From contig NW_022985437.1 of NCBI RefSeq assembly GCF_010093595.1, positions 1,469,886 through 1,533,885 on the forward strand: a stretch of DNA of 64,000 nucleotides. The letters run 5' to 3'. How positions within the stretch are numbered: the first letter of the stretch is position 1; every line of letters begins with the position of its first letter. The position numbers and the translations under genes were made by a program. This DNA comes from Mytilinidion resinicola (taxonomy: Eukaryota; Ascomycota; Dothideomycetes; Mytilinidiales; Mytilinidiaceae). Positions 58,357 through 64,000 of the stretch are shown piece after piece. Under the pieces are notes generated by a model. The model was not told the origin of the DNA. It made no database searches and saw only the letters and a list, made by a program, of their open reading frames with translations.

Positions 58357-60222
58357 TCAGGCAAACGACGCTTAGGGAACCTTTCATCTGCTACTTTAAG
58401 ACCTTTGAATATTGAGACGAGCCTTCTCGAACCATCGATTTGACGTGTCGCCAAAACAACACCACTCCTCGACATTACGGCATTACCCTCGAGCAGTTAA
58501 GTGTGGGACTTACAGAACATCGTTGGTCTGGGGAAGTCGTTGATAATTTGCAGACGGGATGAATCTTCATTGGCAACTATCGTGGTGACGATCGAAACGG
58601 ACATACCCGGGGACACAGTCGGGGTAAGTGAATTTGCGGCTTTTTCTTTTTTGCACCAGATGTTTCAAGTTCAGGCGGATTCATTGCGGGTTTCCTCACT
58701 TCCCCTGGAGAGTTGTTGGAATGGTGGCTGTTTTGGACTGATGGTGTGCTGGATTGGTGGTTGGCGGGTAATTGGCAGGTGGCTATTCCGAGGACCGGTG
58801 ACTGGCTTGCGACTGGCGACTGGCGACATCAGGCACATCCAGTGCATTTACTCTCCCAGACCCTCTTAGCAACTTGGTAAAACAAGTAGCTGTTTCACAG
58901 ATGGCCTTCGCCTGTAAGTCTAAACGACGGTTGGTCTTCCTTTATGGATCCTTTGATCTCTATTTACATTGAGCCTCCCTGGAGAAGCTTTCGTAAGTCG
59001 TGAAGTCATTACTTGGTTATGGAAAGGCTCGGCGAATACCCTGCCGTCTTCGGTAGCCTTGACCGAGTCAGATGGACAGCCTTGATAGTTTGTATGTGCC
59101 CTCCGATAATCCCCAAAAACCGACCGCTACCTCAGCTTCATTGGCTAGCTGACTCGAGGTTCACAATCCTCGACCATTGTCTTATTACTTGCACAAGAAG
59201 TACCGACAATTCATGCTATTCGCTCTGACTGCAAGGTACCACAGTCTTCGGTTGTACGATCAAGACGGTAGCTTTAACCCAGCCTTCTGGTCTCCTCCCT
59301 ATTGCACCGCTTTGGACTGCGATTCAGTCATGACGGTCGCGATAACGTTTGCAACTGATCGACGTGTTTCGTACCCACTCCTTACCAGGTCCTCATCCCC
59401 GTGTTTCAGATGTTCATGTCGGTATGTTTCCACAGTACCAGGCTCAAGGTAATTCCTTGGGCTACAAGGGGCCATTAACATCCGCCATGGTCATGAAATA
59501 CCCGCGAATTGAAGCCCGTTGCCCATGCTAATGTACCCTTGTATCGTTTCACAAGACTTAGTCACCCAACATGAAAAAGGAGAGGTAGCTATGGAATTCG
59601 GCGTAAGCTGTCTATATACCTATGCAATACAAACCTCGAAAGATACTCGACATAAATCATCAATTGAAGACCAATACTCACTGGTGTCATATCATTGCTT
59701 CGAGCTGTAAAATTGGCCTGAAGCCTAATTCAACGTCCTGACAAGAGTCATCGTATATGCCCTGGCATCTGTTCGCCTAAAGCATAGCCGGAGTATATTC
59801 ATTTTGTTTCGCGAGTTCTTCCCCGGCATGCCAGTGTCGTTAACCCCACCTGGGGCACGACATGCACATCCGCGGATCCCGAAAAGCTTAGTATGATGCT
59901 TGCCGACGTCACGCTTACCTAGGTACGAAGCCACTGGAACACCAAGGCAGAATCTAGAGCTATTTCCATCATTACCAGTCACCTACCGAGAAGCTCCAAG
60001 GGTCTGTTCTTGCCGCTTAGAAGCTAGTTGAGTCTACATTCTTTCTCTGCAGACGTTCTCCGTCTGGCAATGGAGCTGTTCCTCAGTTCGGATCCCTCCC
60101 TTCCTCCGTTCTCATCTCTTGCTTACCTCTACTTGACTATTCTTGTTTCTTCTGCTCTTATCGCGTTTGACGCTTTCGGATTGATGAAAGGCGGGACGAG
60201 TGGCGAGGCGAATTTGGGCAAC
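58357..60222. other. Intergenic, 1.9 kb
   Basis: Between two plus-strand genes. A GACTGG/TGGCGAC simple repeat runs at about 58795-58830. Open frames are short and unconvincing. The right end (60028-60237) keeps an open frame in phase with the next gene. Confidence 0.5.
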
Positions 60223-61875
60223 ATGAATATTGATAAGGTGAGTCGATTCTTGGATTGCGAAAAGCTCCGGGTGTCTCGTAATTTGCCATGGGCAACTACT
60301 AACGAATGCCTTGCATATAGATTGCAATGATTGGGTGCGGCAGTATGGGAGGCGGCATGTCCCTTCTGTTCGCCGAGAATGGGCTGGAGGTCAGTATATC
60401 GGATCCATCCGAGGAGGCCATGGACAAAGTCCTCAATCGAGCGGAAGAGGAGGGACTGGGCGGGAAGCTGAAGAAGTTCAAAGGTAGGACTTTATAATGC
60501 TTCTATCTAGCTAGTACAACCTGATCATGTACTAGGCGGGGACTACAAATCCCTCTGCGCCTCGCTCAGCTCCCCCAAGCTCCTAATCTTCAGCCTCCCC
60601 CACGGCGACGTCGGCGACAAAGTCCTCGAAGGTTTGACACCGTACCTAACATCCAACGACATCATTCTCGACTGCGGCAACGAGCACTTCGCAAACACCG
60701 AGCGTCGACAGCACAAATGCCGCTCCACCGGAATCCACTATCTCGGCATCGGCGTCAGCGGCGGCTACCAAGCCGCTCGTCAAGGCCCCTCCATGTGTCC
60801 AGGCGGCGATGAAGAAGCCCTCCGCACCGTCATGCCACTACTAGAGCGGGTCGCCGCGAAGGACAAGACCGGACGAAGCTGCGTCGGCGCCGTAGGAAAA
60901 GGCGGATCAGGCCACTACGTCAAGACCGTTCACAACGGCATCGAGCACGGCATGATGAGCGCCATCTCCGAAGCGTGGGGCGTGATGCGTGCCATGGGCA
61001 TGGGCATTGAGGAAATAGGAAACGTGCTTAAGAAGTGGAACGAGAAGGGTGAGTTCAGGGGCACGTTCCTCATCGCCATCGGCGCGGATCTGGCGCACAA
61101 GCGCGATAACAAGAAGGAGCTTGTCCTGCCGACGGTTGCGGATAAGGTCGTGCAGGATATCACGGGCGAAGAGGGGACGGGGATCTGGTCGAATACGGAG
61201 GCGATTGAGCTGCATGTGCCCGCGCCGACGCTGAATGTGGCGCATGCGTTCCGGTTGGCGTCGGCGTATCTGGGAGACAGGGAGAAAGCGAAGAAGGTTG
61301 CGGGAGGGGGATGGCCGCCGAGGAAGTTGGAGCTTGAGAAAGGACAGAAAGAGGTGTTTGTGGAAGATCTTAGGAAAGCGACATTCGCGACATGTCTGGC
61401 GAGCTATATCCAAGGCCTTACCGATATCGATGCTGCGAACAAAAAACATGAGTGGAATATCGACTACGCTGCCGTGCTCCAGATCTGGAAGGCTGGCTGC
61501 ATCATCCAAGCCGACTACATCTCGGAAGAGCTGCTCGCGCCCGTCCTCGATTCCGAAACCCCCAAGTACATTAACCTCCTGTTCAATGACCGCGTGGTGA
61601 AAGACATCCGGAAATGCATGGGTAGTCTACGGAAAGTGGTAGCCAAGGGGGTGGAGTCGGATCAGGTTATTCCGACGCTGAGTGCGAGTTTGGAGTATTT
61701 CAAGATTGCGACGGGGACGAATCTGCCGACAAGCTTTTATGAGGCGGAGCTGGACTATTTTGGGGCGCATATGTTTGATAGGAAGGGGGAGGAGGGGATC
61801 AGGGGACCCACAGAGGGGAAGCACCATTTTGAGTGGAAACCGGCGAGGACGGCGGATGGGCAGGAGGAAAGGTGA
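60223..61875 (+). CDS. 6-phosphogluconate dehydrogenase family protein (fungal paralogue)
   Basis: NADP-dependent oxidative decarboxylase family of the pentose phosphate pathway. Exons 60223-60237, 60321-60483 and 60536-61875 give 505 aa from the ATG at 60223. Introns 83 and 52 bp. The Rossmann motif reads IAMIGCGSMGGGM rather than the canonical GLAVMGQN. Substrate motifs VSGGYQAARQGPSMCPGG, catalytic KTVHNGIEHGMM and C-terminal LDYFGAHMF are kept. This is the second, more divergent 6PGDH type seen in moulds rather than the main gnd. Activity is likely but substrate range is uncertain. In-frame ATGs at 60184 and 60070 could extend the N-terminus. Confidence 0.88.
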
Positions 61876-62048
61876 TTGGAGTTGGTGTTGGATATATGCG
61901 ATAGAGCCATGACGTAATAAGGAAATCGGTGGTTAACCTCAATAGATTTGTTTCAAGGAACGCATATGGCGAGCGTGATATTCTTCTTGTATTCAAACCA
62001 ACTGCGCCTAGATCGAGTAGACGGACGAGAGATTCCGAGACGTCTCAT

Positions 62049-63657
62049 CTAATCCTCATATCCTTCATCGTTTCCCTCCTCCTCTTCATCTTCATCATAC
62101 TCCTCACTCTGCTCATCGGAGCTATCATTGCCCATGCCGTTCTGCCCCCACTCCTCACTCTCGTTCAGGGCAAAGCTCTCACTCAGTCGTTGACTCCCAT
62201 CGAGACCACGTTGGGTCTCAGATTCCACCATTGACGTCGAAGCCACGACCCCTTTCTCCAGCTCATCGGCCTCCGGAACCGGATCCACCTCTCTCAGCTC
62301 CTCCTCTTCCTCTCCATCTGCGGCGAATCCAACAGTCTTGCCATTCCCGCCACTTGAGCCCCTGGAGCCCGTACGCTCCTCTAGCACGTCTCCGTTCCAG
62401 GGCTTGCACTCTTTAATCACTTCTCCGCACCTCAGACACGTCCAGCCCTCGCCCTCTTCATTTGCCACCCGCTGCGCCAGACACGCGAAGCAGTAGACGC
62501 ACCCGCACGGCACCGCCTCGTACGGGTTTGTGATATCTGTCGCTGCAGAGCCCACCACACCGCCGCCGCCGGCACTCGCCGCCATGATATCCGCCTCATT
62601 CGCATTGATCGGATTCTGGTCTCGATAGCAGATGGCGCAGGTGCGCTGGGGGAGGAATCCCAATTCGCCTCCAGCTTTCTCAGCATCAGGGTCAGAGGAG
62701 GACGAAGGACTCCGGCCAATAGTTGACAGGAAGAGTAGTTTTGCTTTCCTGAATCCGCGGGCGAGGATACGACGCCAGCGGGATATCCCCACCAAGGGGA
62801 GTAGGAAGAGTAAGAACTCAGTGAAGGCATGCCACACGAGTTGGCGGTTGAGGTACTCGAATGAGACTTCGCGGGATGTAGCGTGGGATGTCGGCGTCAG
62901 CCGTAGCCGTAGAATACGGTCTAGTATTGTGCGGTACCGGCCGTTTGTGAGGAACACAAGGAAAGATATCAAGCTTGCGGCGTCGTGGGCCGAGTTTGTG
63001 AGCTCAGTTATTCGGGTGAGGAGCCGGAACTGCGGTGTAGATTCGTGGGTGTAGTCCTCAGAAAGGGCGAGAAGGTGCTCTTCCCACTTCGTCCACACGT
63101 ACCGGCCACCGACGCTGGTGAGGCCGTAGACGACCTTCTGCCATGGTTCTGGGGGTGGACGTGAGGGCAAGTTCGACCGGGCATCAGAATAGCGTAGGCC
63201 TTGGAGGAGAGCACCGTAGGAGGCGTTGTGGTCCCATATAGAGAGTTTGAAGAGGATGGCGCGGAGGGCGAGGAGGATTTCGGGGGAGTAGGTGTCTGTG
63301 ATATGGGACTGGAGGGGTCAGCAAAGAAACATCGGGGTTTCCAGGGCTCACACGTACACCCAGATACTTTAGGCCCTCGCCAACCTGGCCCTTCAGTAGT
63401 TCTAGCAGCTCGTCGTCGAGGAGTTCGGCATCCACCTGGCCAACCCTAAATGCCGGTCTCGTCCCCTCCCGTCCACTAATGGCATCCCACACACTCAGTC
63501 CCGCGTTTCCCAGTCTATTGAAGGGATATGGCAGTCGCGCTACCGTCGAGGCGTTGGCAGCATTCTGAGCAGCGGCGCGTGCTCTTGCGTCCGAGTCGCG
63601 TTGGGCGCGGCGAGCGGCAATGCGCTCCTGAGCGGCGGCGAAGTCGGCGGAGGGCAT
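62049..63657 (-). CDS. PEX2: Peroxisomal RING ubiquitin ligase Pex2
   Basis: Subunit of the Pex2-Pex10-Pex12 membrane ligase that ubiquitinates the import receptor Pex5. Exons (minus) 63657-63358 and 63308-62049 (intron 49 bp) give 519 aa. The N-terminal half is the conserved Pex2/Pex12 membrane domain, with LPYPFNRLGNAG, then SPEILLALRAILF, then several hydrophobic helices up to residue about 285. The RING finger is CAICYRDQN, PCGCVYCFACL and CLRCGEVIKECKPW. The region between the first two Cys pairs has an Ala/Gly-rich insertion. The C-terminal 120 residues are strongly acidic and disordered. The start at 63657 is preferred over an upstream in-frame ATG at 63831, which would add a poorly supported hydrophobic leader. 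Confidence 0.94.
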
Positions 63658-64000
63658 CTGGGGCGCATTTGTGACGGGGTGCGAGAGGTAACGGGGGGGC
63701 GGCGAGGTGTATGGGCGTGGAGAATTGAATATCCTGGCGATGCAACCAGGCCGAGGTAAAGCAAGGAGCTTGTGGTGGAGAGTCGTAAATACGGGGTAGA
63801 CCAGGTGGAAAAAGTATAGAACTGCACGCACGTTTCTGACCTCTACAATGGTGGGGGTGTGTATTTCTCCAAGGCGCGGTTAGAACGACTGCGTCTCGAA
63901 TGCATGGTGCAGTCGTGAACCTCAGACGGAACCACTCTTTGGCACGTGAAGGCCCTCCGCGAACCAGCCCTACCGCCTCAAGTGTGGCGCGTGCGACGTT
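63658..64000. other. Window end: PEX2 promoter
   Basis: Contains CACGTGA at 63943-63949, 286 bp before the PEX2 start. The sequence ends without another gene being recognisable. Confidence 0.5.

Noticed and set aside
63658..63831. Upstream in-frame start for PEX2 giving a hydrophobic leader
   Set aside because: Pex2 proteins lack a signal peptide and the added sequence is Pro/Arg-rich and unconserved in style.

Overview
The window is nuclear DNA from a filamentous ascomycete (Pezizomycotina). The evidence is many short spliceosomal introns (mostly about 47-65 bp, GTAAGT/GTRNGT donors, CTAAC-like branch sites, NAG acceptors), single genes on both strands rather than operons, and typical mould families: Pth11-like receptor, Zn2Cys6 and CYS3/MetR-type bZIP regulators, LaeA-like methyltransferase, cytochrome P450, GH5 exo-glucanase, intracellular KatG. 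I cannot name the species. No tRNA, rRNA, CRISPR or prokaryotic feature was seen. Exon joins were worked out by hand; every model given as intact keeps frame across all junctions.

Layout. 1-629: AT-rich near-palindrome (foldback/MITE-like). 0.6-4.2 kb: PUS3 tRNA pseudouridine synthase and an ammonium transporter. 4.9-7.2 kb: catalase-peroxidase. 8.3-10.6 kb: a class I methyltransferase and an ankyrin-MYND protein. 11-15.4 kb: Pth11-like membrane protein and a Zn2Cys6 regulator with an inferred 4-nt microexon. 16.6-21.4 kb: two neighbouring damaged genes, a metallo-beta-lactamase-fold gene with a TAG inside its metal-binding motif and a flavin monooxygenase with two frameshifts. 22-28.3 kb: ribosomal protein uL14, a Ted1/Cdc1-like phosphoesterase, a methyltransferase with a 37-nt poly-C intron, and an exo-1,3-beta-glucanase. 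30-35.2 kb: a LaeA-like methyltransferase, a complete Tc1-type transposon 168 bp upstream of its start codon, and a P450. 35.6-41.4 kb: mitochondrial BI-1/GHITM-like protein, a 161-bp tandem repeat, and a 973-aa DUF7165-like protein. 41.4-45.4 kb: about 4 kb with no gene, holding a pogo-like MITE and several degenerate repeat families. 45.4-64 kb: an F-box gene with one nonsense codon, a bZIP regulator, a second F-box gene, Dom34/Pelota, an unrecognised nuclear protein, a UCH deubiquitinase, a BuGZ-like zinc-finger protein, a 6-phosphogluconate dehydrogenase paralogue and Pex2.

Most genes are independent housekeeping loci (translation and ribosome rescue, peroxisome import, ER GPI-anchor processing, nitrogen and sulfur supply). 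A CACGTG core, often the octamer TCACGTGA, recurs just upstream of many of their start codons. Strongest leads: (1) a lone domain resembling the 2B/SH3-like part of Pif1/Helitron helicases in an otherwise unrecognised nuclear protein; (2) adjacent decaying genes at 16.6-21.4 kb; (3) a 4-nt microexon that completes the zinc cluster; (4) the shared TCACGTGA promoter element; (5) an intact transposon in the LaeA-like gene's promoter. I saw no clearly new multi-gene system.
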